In this document: piece by piece, positions 9,590 through 18,203 of the stretch
Layout: each line of letters opens with the position of its first letter
How positions within the stretch are numbered: position 1 is the stretch's first letter
Assembly: GCF_003258945.1 (NCBI RefSeq)
Contig: NZ_QLIX01000002.1
Coordinates: 310,843-374,842, forward strand
Source of the DNA: Roseicella frigidaeris
Lineage (GTDB): Bacteria; Pseudomonadota; Alphaproteobacteria; Acetobacterales; Acetobacteraceae
Direction of reading: 5' to 3'
Length of the DNA: 64,000 bases
The notes under the pieces: generated by a model
What the model was told of the DNA's origin: nothing
Databases searched by the model: none
The model's input: only the letters and a program-made list of their open reading frames with translations
Position numbers and translations under genes: made by a program

Positions 9590-10024
9590 TCAGAGCGGGT
9601 CCTCCGCAAGGGGCAGGGTCTGCAGCGGCGCCAGGGGGTCGCCGGCCGGGCCGCCGACCGCCGGCGCCGGGGCGAGGCTGAGCCAGAGGGCGCAGGTGGC
9701 CATCGCCGCCAGCGCGCCGTAGCCGGCCGGCGCCGCCGGCCGCAGCCTCTGGCCGAGCCGGGCCCAGCGGCCGGCCGGGACGGGCAGGGGCGAGCGCGCG
9801 ATCTCCCGCGCCACCCGCGCCTGCAGCCGCGCCAGCGCCGCCGGCGGCGGCTGCGGCAGGACCTGCCCGAGCGCCGCATCGAGGCGCTCGGCCGCGGCGA
9901 GCTGCCGCCGCGCCTCGGCCGAGACCGCGAGCAGCGCCGCGGCGGCGGCGCGGCGCGGCGCGGGCCAGCCCTCGAGACGGGGGCCATGGGCATCGAGCAG
10001 CCGGGCGAAGCGGGCCGGGGTCAT
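9590..10024 (-). CDS. Putative anti-sigma factor (single-pass membrane protein)
   Basis: 144-residue protein with a soluble, Ala/Arg-rich N-terminal region (about 1-90), one hydrophobic segment around residues 98-116 and a short acidic tail ending LPLAEDPL. It starts with an ATG that overlaps the stop of the ECF sigma gene (ATGA), the usual arrangement for sigma/anti-sigma partners. I see no zinc-binding HxxxCxxC anti-sigma motif, so the assignment rests on position, size and topology. It would hold the sigma factor inactive at the inner membrane. Confidence 0.65.
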   Translation of the reverse strand: MTPARFARLLDAHGPRLEGWPAPRRAAAAALLAVSAEARRQLAAAERLDAALGQVLPQPPPAALARLQARVAREIARSPLPVPAGRWARLGQRLRPAAPAGYGALAAMATCALWLSLAPAPAVGGPAGDPLAPLQTLPLAEDPL

Positions 10025-10569
10025 GGCGTCATCAGCCTCCGCAACATCAGGCGGGCGCGGCGCAGCAGGCCCTCGAGCGCCCGCTCCGAGACATCCAGCA
10101 TGGCGGCCGCCTCGGCGCCGCTCAGCCCTTCCTCATAGGCGAGGGCGATCGCGGCGCGCTGGCGGGCGGGCAGCCGCGCCAGGGCCCCGGCCAGGGCGGC
10201 ATGGTCCTCCGCGGCCGCGGCCGCGGCCTCGGGGCCGGGCGCCGGGTCGGCCAGCAGGGCGAGCGCCTCCTCGCCGGCTTCCGTCGCCCGGCCGCGGCGC
10301 CGGCCACGGTCGATGGCGAGGTTCAGCGTGATGCGGTGCAGCCAGGTGGTGAAGCGGGCCCGGCCGGGATCGAAGCTGGCGGCGGCCTGCCAGGCGCGCA
10401 GGAAGGCCTCCTGCGCCACCTCCTCCGCCTCCTCGGTCCGGCCGAGGACGCGCAGCGCCAGGCGCAGCGTGCGGTCGCCATGCCGGGCGACCAGCACGCC
10501 GAAGGCGGCGCGGTCGCCGGCCGCCGCCCAGGCCATGAGCTCGGCATCGCTGGCCTCGTCGCGCGCCAT
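10021..10569 (-). CDS. ECF-type RNA polymerase sigma factor
   Basis: Extracytoplasmic-function sigma-70 factor, 182 residues from the ATG at 10569. Region 2 is clear (GRTEEAEEVAQEAFLRAWQA and FTTWLHRITLNLAIDRGRRR, -10 recognition and core binding) and region 4 too (LARLPARQRAAIALAYEEG, then a helix-turn-helix LSGAEAAAMLDVSERALEGL). The open frame extends another 55 codons upstream, but that part is Pro/Ala-rich and unlike the family. It heads a run of genes ending with two RND pumps and probably drives that operon. I found no convincing ECF promoter (GGAAC/CGTC) in 10570-10765. Confidence 0.92.
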   Translation of the reverse strand: MARDEASDAELMAWAAAGDRAAFGVLVARHGDRTLRLALRVLGRTEEAEEVAQEAFLRAWQAAASFDPGRARFTTWLHRITLNLAIDRGRRRGRATEAGEEALALLADPAPGPEAAAAAAEDHAALAGALARLPARQRAAIALAYEEGLSGAEAAAMLDVSERALEGLLRRARLMLRRLMTP

Positions 10570-10765
10570 CAGCCCGGGCGGCCGGGCGGGGCCGGCGGTC
10601 TCCGGCGGTCCGGCGGTGTCGGCCAGGCGCGGCAAGACCGCGGGGGCGCGGGCCAGCAGGGCGTGGGGGGAGGGGTGGAGCGGGATCGGCATCGTCGGCT
10701 GCGGGATGGTACGGCCGCCGCGCCCGCATCCCACGCGGCCATCCGTCCCGCCGGCGGCCAGCCGG

Positions 10766-11566
10766 TCATGGGGCCGGGAAGAGCGCGTCCGTGCGACCCA
10801 TGAGCCAATAGGCCGTCAGCCCGACCCACTCCCGGATGCCCCATTCGAAATCCCGCAGCCGGGCGGGGAAGGTGCCGTCGAGCCAGACCTCGGGATCGAG
10901 GCTGGTGCGGTAGTTCACCGGCCAGGCGATGATGCCCGCCCAGCCGGCCTGGCGGAAGACGCCCATGCTGCGCGGCATGTGGCTGGCCGAGGTGACCAGC
11001 AGCCAGGTCTCGCCCGGCTTCGGCCCGACCAGGCGCCGCGTGTAGGCGGCATTCTCGAAGGTGTTGCGCGACTGGGTCTCGAAGGCCATGCGCTCCGGCG
11101 GCACGCCGAGCTCGTCCCAGAGCCGGCGCGCCACATCCGCCTCGGTGGTGGCCCCGGGCGCGAGGCTGGCCGAGCCGCCGGTGAAGACCAGCCGCGCCTC
11201 CGGATGCCGGCGCAGCAGCGCGACCGGCTCGGTCATGCGCTCGGCGGCGCCGTTCAGCGCCGGGATGCCGCGCGCCTCGGTCAGGCGCTGCTCGACCGCG
11301 CCGCCGAGGACAACGATGCCGTCGATATGCGCCGGCTCCTGCGCCGGCCGGGGGAAGCGCTGCTCCAGCGGCAGCAGCACCGGCTGGTCGAGCGGCAGGA
11401 CGGCGATCAGGGCGAGGAAGCCGATGCCGAGCAGCGCCGGCCAGCGCCCGACGCGCCGGCCGCGCCAGAGCAGGACGAGGCCGAGGAGGGCGAGCAGGAT
11501 GGCGGCGGTGCCGGGCCGCGCCGGCCACCAGAGCAGCTTGGAGGCGAAGAAGGCGAGGTCCTGCAC
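10766..11566 (-). CDS. YdcF/ElyC/SanA family protein (DUF218)
   Basis: 266-residue membrane-anchored protein. Two N-terminal hydrophobic segments (about 17-34 and 40-57) precede a DUF218 domain with the signature DGIVVLGGAVEQRL, a mid-domain RLVFTGGSASLAPG and TWLLVTSASHMPRSMGVFRQAG. ElyC, SanA and YdcF are linked to envelope polymer synthesis, which fits its place at the downstream end of the exopolysaccharide cluster. It starts with GTG three bases after the stop of the upstream glycosyltransferase. Its exact reaction is unknown. Confidence 0.88.
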   Translation of the reverse strand: MQDLAFFASKLLWWPARPGTAAILLALLGLVLLWRGRRVGRWPALLGIGFLALIAVLPLDQPVLLPLEQRFPRPAQEPAHIDGIVVLGGAVEQRLTEARGIPALNGAAERMTEPVALLRRHPEARLVFTGGSASLAPGATTEADVARRLWDELGVPPERMAFETQSRNTFENAAYTRRLVGPKPGETWLLVTSASHMPRSMGVFRQAGWAGIIAWPVNYRTSLDPEVWLDGTFPARLRDFEWGIREWVGLTAYWLMGRTDALFPAP

Positions 11567-11569
11567 CGG

Positions 11570-12433
11570 CTAGAGCTCCAGGACCCGCCCCGGCGCGACG
11601 CGGCCGCGCGCCCAGTCGGCGAGGGCGAGGAGGTTGCCGCGGAACCGCCCCCAGCGATCCGCCCAGGGCTCCGGCCAGGGCGCCCGCACGGCGTTCTTCA
11701 GCGTGTGCCGCAGCAGGCTCGGCAGGGCGTGCGACCAGGGATAGGTGCCCTTGCGGGCGAGATAGACCGGGTTCGCCACCTGCGAGTAGCCGAGCCGCCG
11801 CCCCGGGCTCCGGCCGAGCTTGGTGCCGAGATGCACGCCGCGCGCCCCGGCGAGGCGGAGGATGCGGCCATGCCGGCCGAGCTGCCGGGTGAAGTCGATA
11901 TCCTCGTACCAGGCATAGAGCGGCAGCGCCTCGTCGACGCGGATGCCGTGGCGCCGCACGACCGCCAGGCGGACCGCCATGTTGCAGCCATAGCCGTTGA
12001 AATGCGGCGCCGCGGCGAGCGGGTCGCCGGCGGGCGCGTCGCCGGCGAGGATCGCCCGCCCCTCGGCCAGGCTGAAGCCGGGGCCGTTGGCGCCGTCGGC
12101 GAGCACGGTCCCGGTGGTGACGACGCAATCGGGCTGCGCGGCGAAGACCGCGGCCGTGACCCGCAGGTAATCGGGCGCCGGCAGGAAATCGTCGTCGAGG
12201 AAGAGCAGCAGGTCGCAATCCGCCGCGGCGTCGAGGATGGCGTTGCGCTGCCGCGGCAGGCCGGCGGGGCTCCGGATATAGGCGATGCCCGGCTGCGCCG
12301 GCGCCACGTCCTCCGGCTCCACATGGCAGACGATGATCCGGTCGGCCGGCCGGGTCTGCCGCGCCAGCTCGTGCAGCGTCCCGGCCAGGATGGCGGCGCG
12401 GCCGCGCGTGGCGATGCCGATGGCGATGCGCAT
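11570..12433 (-). CDS. Glycosyltransferase family 2
   Basis: 287-residue GT-A fold enzyme. It opens with MRIAIGIATRGRAAILAGTL, has the nucleotide-sugar/metal motif LLFLDDDFLPAPDYL around residues 86-100, and the acceptor-side motif YAWYEDIDFTRQLGRHG (ED near residue 190). No membrane segment is visible, so it acts at the cytoplasmic face. The ATG at 12433 is preferred over the much longer open frame because the canonical first beta strand begins there. It is two bases downstream of the next GT2 gene and belongs to the exopolysaccharide operon. Sugar specificity is unknown. Confidence 0.9.
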   Translation of the reverse strand: MRIAIGIATRGRAAILAGTLHELARQTRPADRIIVCHVEPEDVAPAQPGIAYIRSPAGLPRQRNAILDAAADCDLLLFLDDDFLPAPDYLRVTAAVFAAQPDCVVTTGTVLADGANGPGFSLAEGRAILAGDAPAGDPLAAAPHFNGYGCNMAVRLAVVRRHGIRVDEALPLYAWYEDIDFTRQLGRHGRILRLAGARGVHLGTKLGRSPGRRLGYSQVANPVYLARKGTYPWSHALPSLLRHTLKNAVRAPWPEPWADRWGRFRGNLLALADWARGRVAPGRVLEL

Positions 12434-12435
12434 GC

Positions 12436-13362
12436 TCAGGCTCCGGTCGTCGCCGGCAGGGTCGGGGCGGGCTGGGTCACGCCGGAGGGGGCGGCGTCGG
12501 GCAGGGCCGGCAGGGGCAGGCCGGAGGCCGCGCCCGGCGTCAGGAAGCCGGCGACCCGGCCGCGCAGCGTGGCGAGGTAGTAGCGCGCCGCCAGCCCGTT
12601 GCCGCGCGCCGCGGCGAGCAGCGCGCCGCCGAGCGGGCGGATCAGGAAGGGCAGCCAGGTGCCCGCCGGCACCGCATGCCGGCGCAGCACGAAGCCCATG
12701 CCGCGGCCATAGAGCGCGGCGCGCTCCACCGCGACCGGCGTCAGCCGCTTGTCGGGGTGCAGGATGCGCTGCGCCGGGTCGTAGCGCGCCGCATGGCCGG
12801 CGCGGATGGCGCGCAGCACCAGGTCGTTGCCCTCGGTCGAGCCGAGCGGCGTGCCCGGGCCGAGGCGCTCGTCGAAGCCGCCCATGGCGAGCGCGACGGC
12901 GCGGCGGAGGAAGAGGTTGAACTCGATCACGCTGGTCCAGACAGTCGTCGCGTCGATGGCGCCGGCCTCGGCGCGCCAGCGGCCGGAGCCGAGCCCGCCC
13001 GCCGGCGAGGCGGCGGGGCCGGTGAGGATCGCCAGGCCGGGATCGCCCGCGAAGCCGGCAAGGACGCGGGCGACGAGGCCGGGCGGGAAGAGGCAGTCGT
13101 CGTCGGGGAAGCCGACGATCCCGCCGCGGGCCAGCGCCAGGCCGAGGTTGCGCGCGTGGTTCGCATGCGCCCACGCGCTGCGCCGCCAGGTGATCGCCAG
13201 CCGGTCGCGCCAGGCGGCGACGATGGGCGCCAGCCGGTCATCGGCATTCTGGTCGACGAGGATGACCTCGAGGGACGGCTCGTCCTGCGCGGCGAGGCTC
13301 TCGAAGAGCGCGCCGAGCTCGCGGTCGCGGCCCCGCGTGGCGACGATGAGGCTGAGCTTCAT
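12436..13362 (-). CDS. Glycosyltransferase family 2
   Basis: 308 residues. MKLSLIVATRGRDRELGALF is the first GT-A strand; EVILVDQNADDRLAPIV and GIVGFPDDDCLFPPGLV (DDD metal-binding motif about residue 89-91) follow. A later STEGNDLVLRAIRAGHAARY region aligns with the ED acceptor area, with Glu-Gly-Asn-Asp rather than Glu-Asp. It probably adds a sugar to the growing lipid-linked repeat unit. Its ATG overlaps the stop of the upstream GT4 gene (ATGA). It is related to the GT2 enzyme that follows but is not a close copy. Confidence 0.9.
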   Translation of the reverse strand: MKLSLIVATRGRDRELGALFESLAAQDEPSLEVILVDQNADDRLAPIVAAWRDRLAITWRRSAWAHANHARNLGLALARGGIVGFPDDDCLFPPGLVARVLAGFAGDPGLAILTGPAASPAGGLGSGRWRAEAGAIDATTVWTSVIEFNLFLRRAVALAMGGFDERLGPGTPLGSTEGNDLVLRAIRAGHAARYDPAQRILHPDKRLTPVAVERAALYGRGMGFVLRRHAVPAGTWLPFLIRPLGGALLAAARGNGLAARYYLATLRGRVAGFLTPGAASGLPLPALPDAAPSGVTQPAPTLPATTGA

Positions 13363-14486
13363 GCCGCCGCCGCCTTCCGCTCCTCCATCAGCCCCTCGAC
13401 ATGCGAGCGGAAGCGGGCCCGGAAGGCCGAGACCGAGAAGCGCATGGCATTCGCCCGGCAGCTTCGCGGGTCCATGGCCGGCGCCAGCGTCTCGAAGCGG
13501 CGCACCGCGGCGGCGATCGACTCCGCGCTCTGCTCGCCGAAGAGCAGCCCGGTGCCGGGGCGGACGATGTCGCGCGCGCCGCCGCGGCCGAAGGCGATCA
13601 GCGGCGTGCCGCAGGCCTGCGCCTCCACCATGCCGATGCCGAAATCCTCCTCGGCGGCGTAGACGAAGGCGCGGGCGCTGCGGGTGAGGGCGATCAGCTC
13701 GGTCTGCGGCACCCGGCCGCGCAGCTCGATGTTCGGCGCGCCGGCCGCGGCGGCGCGCACCTGCGCGAGGCCCGGCCCGTCGCCGCAGATGACGAGGCGC
13801 CGCTCCGGCATGGCGCGGAAGGCCTCGGCCACCAGCTCGACGCGCTTGTAGGGCACCATGCGGGCGGCGATCAGGTAGTGGTCCTCCCGCGATTCGCTGA
13901 GCGCGAAATGGTCCACGTCGACCGGCGGATGGATCACCGTGGCGTTGCGGCGCCAGGTCTTGGCGATGCGGTCGGCGATATAGGCGCTGTTGGCGACGAT
14001 GGAATCGACCCCCGCGGCCGAGGCCCGGTCCCAGAGCCGCAGCCGGTGCAGCAGCCAGCGCGTGTAGAGCGACATCGGCCCGCGCTCGAGCCCGGCCTGG
14101 CGGAGATACTGGTGCTGCAGGTCCCAGGCATAGCGCATCGGGCTGTGCACGTAGCTCACATGCAGCTGCCCCGGCCCGGTGATGACGCCCTTGGCGACGG
14201 CATGGTTCGAGGAGAGGACGAGGTCGTAGCCCGAGAGGTCGAACTGCTCGACCGCCAGCGGCATCAGGCCGAGATACTTGCGGAAATGCCGCCGCGCGAA
14301 GGGCAGGTTCTGGATGAAGCTGGTCCGCACCTCCCGCCCGCGCAGGAAGCCGCGCTCATTCTCGGGCAGCATGTCGCAGACCGCGAAGAGATCGGCATGC
14401 GGCCAGAGATCGAGCATCTGCTCGACCACGCGTTCCGAGCCGGAATAGCTCTCCAGCCATTCATGGACGATCGCGACCCTCACCAC
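13359..14486 (-). CDS. Glycosyltransferase family 4
   Basis: 375-residue GT-B enzyme. The N-terminal domain begins MVRVAIVHEWLESYSGSERV and contains HVSYVHSPMRYAWD; the C-terminal domain has YLIAARMVPYKRVELVAEAF, ICGDGPGLAQVR and the donor-binding EX7E-like block EEDFGIGMVEAQACGTPLIA around residues 279-298. This architecture is common in mannosyl- or rhamnosyl-transferases of capsule and EPS clusters, but the sugar is not predictable here. It overlaps the preceding GT4 gene by seven bases and the following GT2 by four. Confidence 0.92.
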   Translation of the reverse strand: MVRVAIVHEWLESYSGSERVVEQMLDLWPHADLFAVCDMLPENERGFLRGREVRTSFIQNLPFARRHFRKYLGLMPLAVEQFDLSGYDLVLSSNHAVAKGVITGPGQLHVSYVHSPMRYAWDLQHQYLRQAGLERGPMSLYTRWLLHRLRLWDRASAAGVDSIVANSAYIADRIAKTWRRNATVIHPPVDVDHFALSESREDHYLIAARMVPYKRVELVAEAFRAMPERRLVICGDGPGLAQVRAAAAGAPNIELRGRVPQTELIALTRSARAFVYAAEEDFGIGMVEAQACGTPLIAFGRGGARDIVRPGTGLLFGEQSAESIAAAVRRFETLAPAMDPRSCRANAMRFSVSAFRARFRSHVEGLMEERKAAAA

Positions 14487-15562
14487 CCGCGCTCCCCTGG
14501 CAGCAGGGCGAGCAGCCGTTCCGCGGCGGCACGCCAGGTGAAACCCGCAGCCCGCGCCAGGCCCTGCTCGCGCAGGCTGGCCGCCAGGCCCTCCTCCTGC
14601 AGCAGCCGCGCGAGCGCGGCCGGCAGGGCACCCTCGGCCGCCGGATCGAACCAGAGCGCGGCCTCGCCGCAGACCTCCGGCACGGCGCCGGAGGCGGCGG
14701 CGATGACTGGGCAGCCGCAGGCCATGGCCTCGAGTGGCGGCAGGCCGAACCCCTCATAGCGGGAGGGAAAGAGCAGGCAGAGCGCCGATTCGTAGAGGGC
14801 GCGCAACTCGGCGTCGCTGACCCGCCCGAGCGCCCGGACCGCCCCGGCCGCGGCATCGACGCCGCCGCCCCGGCGGTAGACGGCGGGATCGGCGGCGCCG
14901 GCGACGGCGAGCAGGCAGCCATGCCGCGCCAGCAGCCCGGCGCAGTCGGCCAGCGCCGCCAGGTTCTTGTGCGCCGCCGGATTGCCGACCACCAGCGCGT
15001 AGCGGCCCGACTGCAGGCCATGGCGCGCCAGCACCTCGGCCGCCGCCGGGGCGCGCAGGATATGCTCCGCCCCCTCGGGCATGACGCCGATGCGGCCGGG
15101 ATCGAGGCCGAGATGATGCGCGATCCGTCCGCGGGAGAAGCCGGAGACGGTGACGATGCGCGCGCCGGCCCGCGCCAGCGCCAGGTGCAGCGCCCGGTAC
15201 CAGTTCCGGAAGGCGGCGGAGTAGCTCTCCGGCGTGTCGAAGGCGCCGGCGTCGTGGATGACGACGAGCTGCCGGCGCCCCATGGCGAGGGGCGCGGTGT
15301 TGCCGAGATTGACCAGGGTGCAGCCGCGTGCGCGCAGCGGCAGCTCCAGCTGCTCCCAGGCCTGGCCGCGCAGCAGCGAGGCCGCGCCGTCCCGCAGCGA
15401 GCGGAAGGGGGAGGGCGCGCCGCCGGCGGGCTGCAGCAGCCGGGCATCGGGCAGGCGGAACTCGCCGGCCAGCGCATCCAGCGCGCGGGTGACCTCGGTG
15501 GCGAAGCGCTGCACGCCGGTCACCTTCTGGCCGAGGAAGCGGCCATTGATCGCGAGCGGCAT
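14480..15562 (-). CDS. Glycosyltransferase family 4
   Basis: 360-residue GT-B enzyme starting MPLAINGRFLGQKVTGVQRF, the usual opening of EPS mannosyltransferase-type GT4 proteins. Conserved blocks: LVVIHDAGAFDTPESYSAAF, IVTVSGFSRGRIAHHLG, YALVVGNPAAHKNLAAL and the C-terminal donor site LFPSRYEGFGLPPLEAMACG. The ATG at 15562 overlaps the stop of the flippase gene (ATGA); the much longer frame upstream is the flippase read out of frame. It is part of the seven-gene EPS run. Confidence 0.92.
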   Translation of the reverse strand: MPLAINGRFLGQKVTGVQRFATEVTRALDALAGEFRLPDARLLQPAGGAPSPFRSLRDGAASLLRGQAWEQLELPLRARGCTLVNLGNTAPLAMGRRQLVVIHDAGAFDTPESYSAAFRNWYRALHLALARAGARIVTVSGFSRGRIAHHLGLDPGRIGVMPEGAEHILRAPAAAEVLARHGLQSGRYALVVGNPAAHKNLAALADCAGLLARHGCLLAVAGAADPAVYRRGGGVDAAAGAVRALGRVSDAELRALYESALCLLFPSRYEGFGLPPLEAMACGCPVIAAASGAVPEVCGEAALWFDPAAEGALPAALARLLQEEGLAASLREQGLARAAGFTWRAAAERLLALLPGERGW

Positions 15563-17082
15563 CAGGAGCCGCTCCCGGCGCGGAGCGCCCCGCCCGGCAG
15601 CCGCAGCAGGCCCCTGAGCCGCGCCTTCTCCGCCGGCTCGAGCGCCCGCAGCGCCAGCAGCCCGAAGCCGGCGAGGCCGGCCAGGGCCAGAAGCGGGGCC
15701 GCCGTCGCCCGGGGCAGCACCGGCAGCAGGGCGAGGCAGCAGCCTGCCGCCGCCAGCGGCGGCAGCAGCGTCGCCACCGCCCGCCGCACCGCCGGGTAGA
15801 GCCGGCCGGCGAGCCAGAGCTTGCCGAGCGCGTCGACGAGGCAGCGCAGCGCCCAGGCGATGGCCGCGCCCTCGATGCCGATCCAGCGCAGCAGCAGGGC
15901 GGCGAGCGGCAGGTAGAGCAGGGCCTGGAGCAGGGCGAAGCGGGCGGTGACGTCCGGCCGGCCGATCGCGTCGATCAGCGCCGCCGGCACGAAGGCGAGG
16001 CAGGAGAAGAAGATGCCGGCGCCGAGGATGCGCAGCACCTGGCCGCCGCCGGCGGCGAAATCCGGCCCCAGCCAGAGGACGAGGATGAACTCGCCGCCGC
16101 CGGCCAGCAGCAGCCCGACCGGCAGCACCAGCCCCATCACCATCAGCCCGCCGCGGCGCAGCAGCGATGCGGTCTGCCGCGGCAGCGTGGCATGGGCCGA
16201 GGCGAAGGCCGGCAGCAGCGTCTGCGCCACCGCGACCGGCAGCATCCAGACCCGCATGACGAGGTCGAGCGGCGTCGCGTAGTAGGCGACGGCCGTCAGC
16301 GAGAGCAGGGCGCCGATGAGGAAGCGGTCGGCATAGAGCAGGGCCTGGGTCAGCAGGCCGGAGAAGGTCATCCAGCCGCCGATCCGCAGCAGCGGCAGCA
16401 CCAGCCCGAGCCGCAGCGGCGTCGCCAGCACCTGCGCGACCAGGCGGCGCAGCAGGAGCAGGTAGGAGAGCGTGTTGACCAGCCGCACCCCGACCAGCGC
16501 CAGCATCACCGCCGTCAGGCTGTCCCAGACCAGCAGCACCAGCACCGGGCCGAGATAGTAGAAGAGGTTGACCGGGATGGTGACGAGGTTGGCGGCGCGG
16601 AAGCGCTGATAGGCCGCCAGCACGCCCCAGAGCGCCGCGTTCAGCACCACCAGCGGCGCCGCGAGGGCCAGCACCCGCATGCCGGAGACGGCCTGCGGCT
16701 GCAGCGCCGGCGGCACCTGGAGGCCATGCTCGACCAGCCAGGGGATGCCGAGCCAGAGGGCGAGGGCCATGACCAGGCTGATGCCGGCGAGCACCGCGAG
16801 CGCGGCGCCCACCAGCCCGGCCGCCTCCGCCTCCCGTCCGGCGCCGATCCGCTCCGACAGGGCGCGGGTCAGGGCCTGGCCGACGCCCAGGTCGAAGACG
16901 CCGAAGACGCCGACCATGGCGAGGGCCAGGGTGAAGAGACCCCAGCGGTCGAGCCCGAGCTGATGCACGAGGATCGGCGTCAGCAGCAGGGCGAGCAGGA
17001 GCGGCAGGCCGCGCCCGGCGGCGTTCCAGGCGATCCCGGCGACCATCATGCGTGCCCTGGTGCGGGATTCGGGATGGTCCAT
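15562..17082 (-). CDS. Lipopolysaccharide/exopolysaccharide flippase (Wzx-like, MATE/MOP superfamily)
   Basis: 506-residue polytopic membrane protein with about 12-14 hydrophobic segments, starting with a soluble MDHPESRTRARMMVAG leader; an ATG at 17049 is an alternative start. The arrangement and the GVFGVFDLGVGQALTRALSE segment are typical of polysaccharide-biosynthesis (PST/Wzx) flippases, which move undecaprenyl-linked repeat units across the inner membrane. It is flanked by an initiating sugar transferase upstream and four glycosyltransferases downstream. No Wzy-type polymerase or export (Wza/Wzc) gene is in the window. Confidence 0.88.
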   Translation of the reverse strand: MDHPESRTRARMMVAGIAWNAAGRGLPLLLALLLTPILVHQLGLDRWGLFTLALAMVGVFGVFDLGVGQALTRALSERIGAGREAEAAGLVGAALAVLAGISLVMALALWLGIPWLVEHGLQVPPALQPQAVSGMRVLALAAPLVVLNAALWGVLAAYQRFRAANLVTIPVNLFYYLGPVLVLLVWDSLTAVMLALVGVRLVNTLSYLLLLRRLVAQVLATPLRLGLVLPLLRIGGWMTFSGLLTQALLYADRFLIGALLSLTAVAYYATPLDLVMRVWMLPVAVAQTLLPAFASAHATLPRQTASLLRRGGLMVMGLVLPVGLLLAGGGEFILVLWLGPDFAAGGGQVLRILGAGIFFSCLAFVPAALIDAIGRPDVTARFALLQALLYLPLAALLLRWIGIEGAAIAWALRCLVDALGKLWLAGRLYPAVRRAVATLLPPLAAAGCCLALLPVLPRATAAPLLALAGLAGFGLLALRALEPAEKARLRGLLRLPGGALRAGSGS

Positions 17083-17168
17083 GGGTACCTTGCGTGATCC
17101 GGCAGGGGATCGGGCGGGAGGAGGCGGCGGGGGTGCCAGCCCCTCCGCAGGGGGTCAAGGGTGGCGGG

Positions 17169-17894
17169 TCAGTAGGCGCCGCGGCGCAGCAGCACCACGA
17201 GCGGCGTGCGCAGCAGGATCTTCAGGTCGGTCCGCAGCGAGGGGGACCGCGCATAGCGGCTGTCGAGGGCGACGCGGGTGGCGTAGCTCGTATCGCTGCG
17301 GCCGCTGATCTGCCACAGGCCGGTGACGCCGGGCCGCACCGCGAGGTAGTCCCGCGCCGCCTCGCCGTAGTGGTCGTCGAGCTCGCTGGCCACGACCGGG
17401 CGGGGGCCGACGAGGCTCATCTCGCCGCGGAGGACGTTGATGAGCTGCGGCAGCTCGTCGAGGCTGGAGGCGCGCAGGAAGCGGCCGGTGCGGGTGACCC
17501 GCGGATCGTCCTTCAGCTTGCGCGTCCTCTCCCACTCGGCGCGGGCGGCGGGGTCCGACTGCAGCAGGGCGGCGAGCCGGGCCTGCGAATCCACGACCAT
17601 CGAGCGGAACTTCAGGCAGCCGAAGCGGCGGCCGTCGCGGCCGATCCGCTCATGCGCATAGAGCACCGGGCCGCCATCGGCGCGGATCAGCAGCGCGAGC
17701 AGCAGGAAGGCCGGCGCCGCGAGCAGCAGCAGCGCGCCGGCGCCGAGGATGTCGATCATCCGCTTCGCGGCGGCCCGCAGCCGGGCCCGGCGGCCCAGCG
17801 GCCGGGCCGCGGGCGCCGATAGGGCAAGGGAGCCGGCCATGGTGGCGAAGGCGGCCTCGCTGGCCGTGTGTGCATAGATCTCGACGCCGAGCAT
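17169..17894 (-). CDS. Initiating sugar transferase (undecaprenyl-phosphate glycosylphosphotransferase)
   Basis: 241-residue short-form polyprenyl-phosphate hexose-1-phosphate transferase that starts the lipid-linked repeat unit. After an unrelated N-terminal 45 residues it has KRMIDILGAG plus a re-entrant hydrophobic helix, RFGCLKFRSMVVDSQ, LDELPQLINVLRGEMSLVGP and YLAVRPGVTGLWQISGRSD, all diagnostic. It lacks the four-helix CoA-binding region of long WbaP-type enzymes. I chose the ATG at 17894; a 92-codon extension upstream runs through non-coding-looking sequence. It is the first gene of the EPS run, 86 bases before the flippase. Confidence 0.92.
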   Translation of the reverse strand: MLGVEIYAHTASEAAFATMAGSLALSAPAARPLGRRARLRAAAKRMIDILGAGALLLLAAPAFLLLALLIRADGGPVLYAHERIGRDGRRFGCLKFRSMVVDSQARLAALLQSDPAARAEWERTRKLKDDPRVTRTGRFLRASSLDELPQLINVLRGEMSLVGPRPVVASELDDHYGEAARDYLAVRPGVTGLWQISGRSDTSYATRVALDSRYARSPSLRTDLKILLRTPLVVLLRRGAY

Positions 17895-18203
17895 GGCGAG
17901 CCGACCCTTCCTCGATCCGGGGCGCCATGCGGCAGCGCCGGGATATTCCTCATCCGCCGGGCGTCGCGGCCCGGAGGCCGCGCATCCCACTGCCAGCGTT
18001 ATGACCCCGCAGCGTCGCCGGAATGCGACGGGGTTGCGGCCGGATTGTGGCGGCGCACAACTCCGCGATCTCACAGAACCGAAATCGCAATGCGAGGTTT
18101 TGTGATTTACGGTTGAATTACGACAGCCGAGCAATCGTGGAGACGCGATGGGCCCGGGGGATATGCCCAAAAGGCCGGCGCGGATCGGACGCGGGAGGAT
18201 CCC
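17895..18203. other. Intergenic region with comparatively A/T-rich segment
   Basis: About 310 bases without a recognisable gene between the EPS operon (leftward) and a tiny membrane protein (rightward). The stretch 18050-18140 is clearly less GC-rich than the surroundings and is the most likely place for the EPS operon promoter. I could not identify a convincing -35/-10 pair on either strand. Confidence 0.4.
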
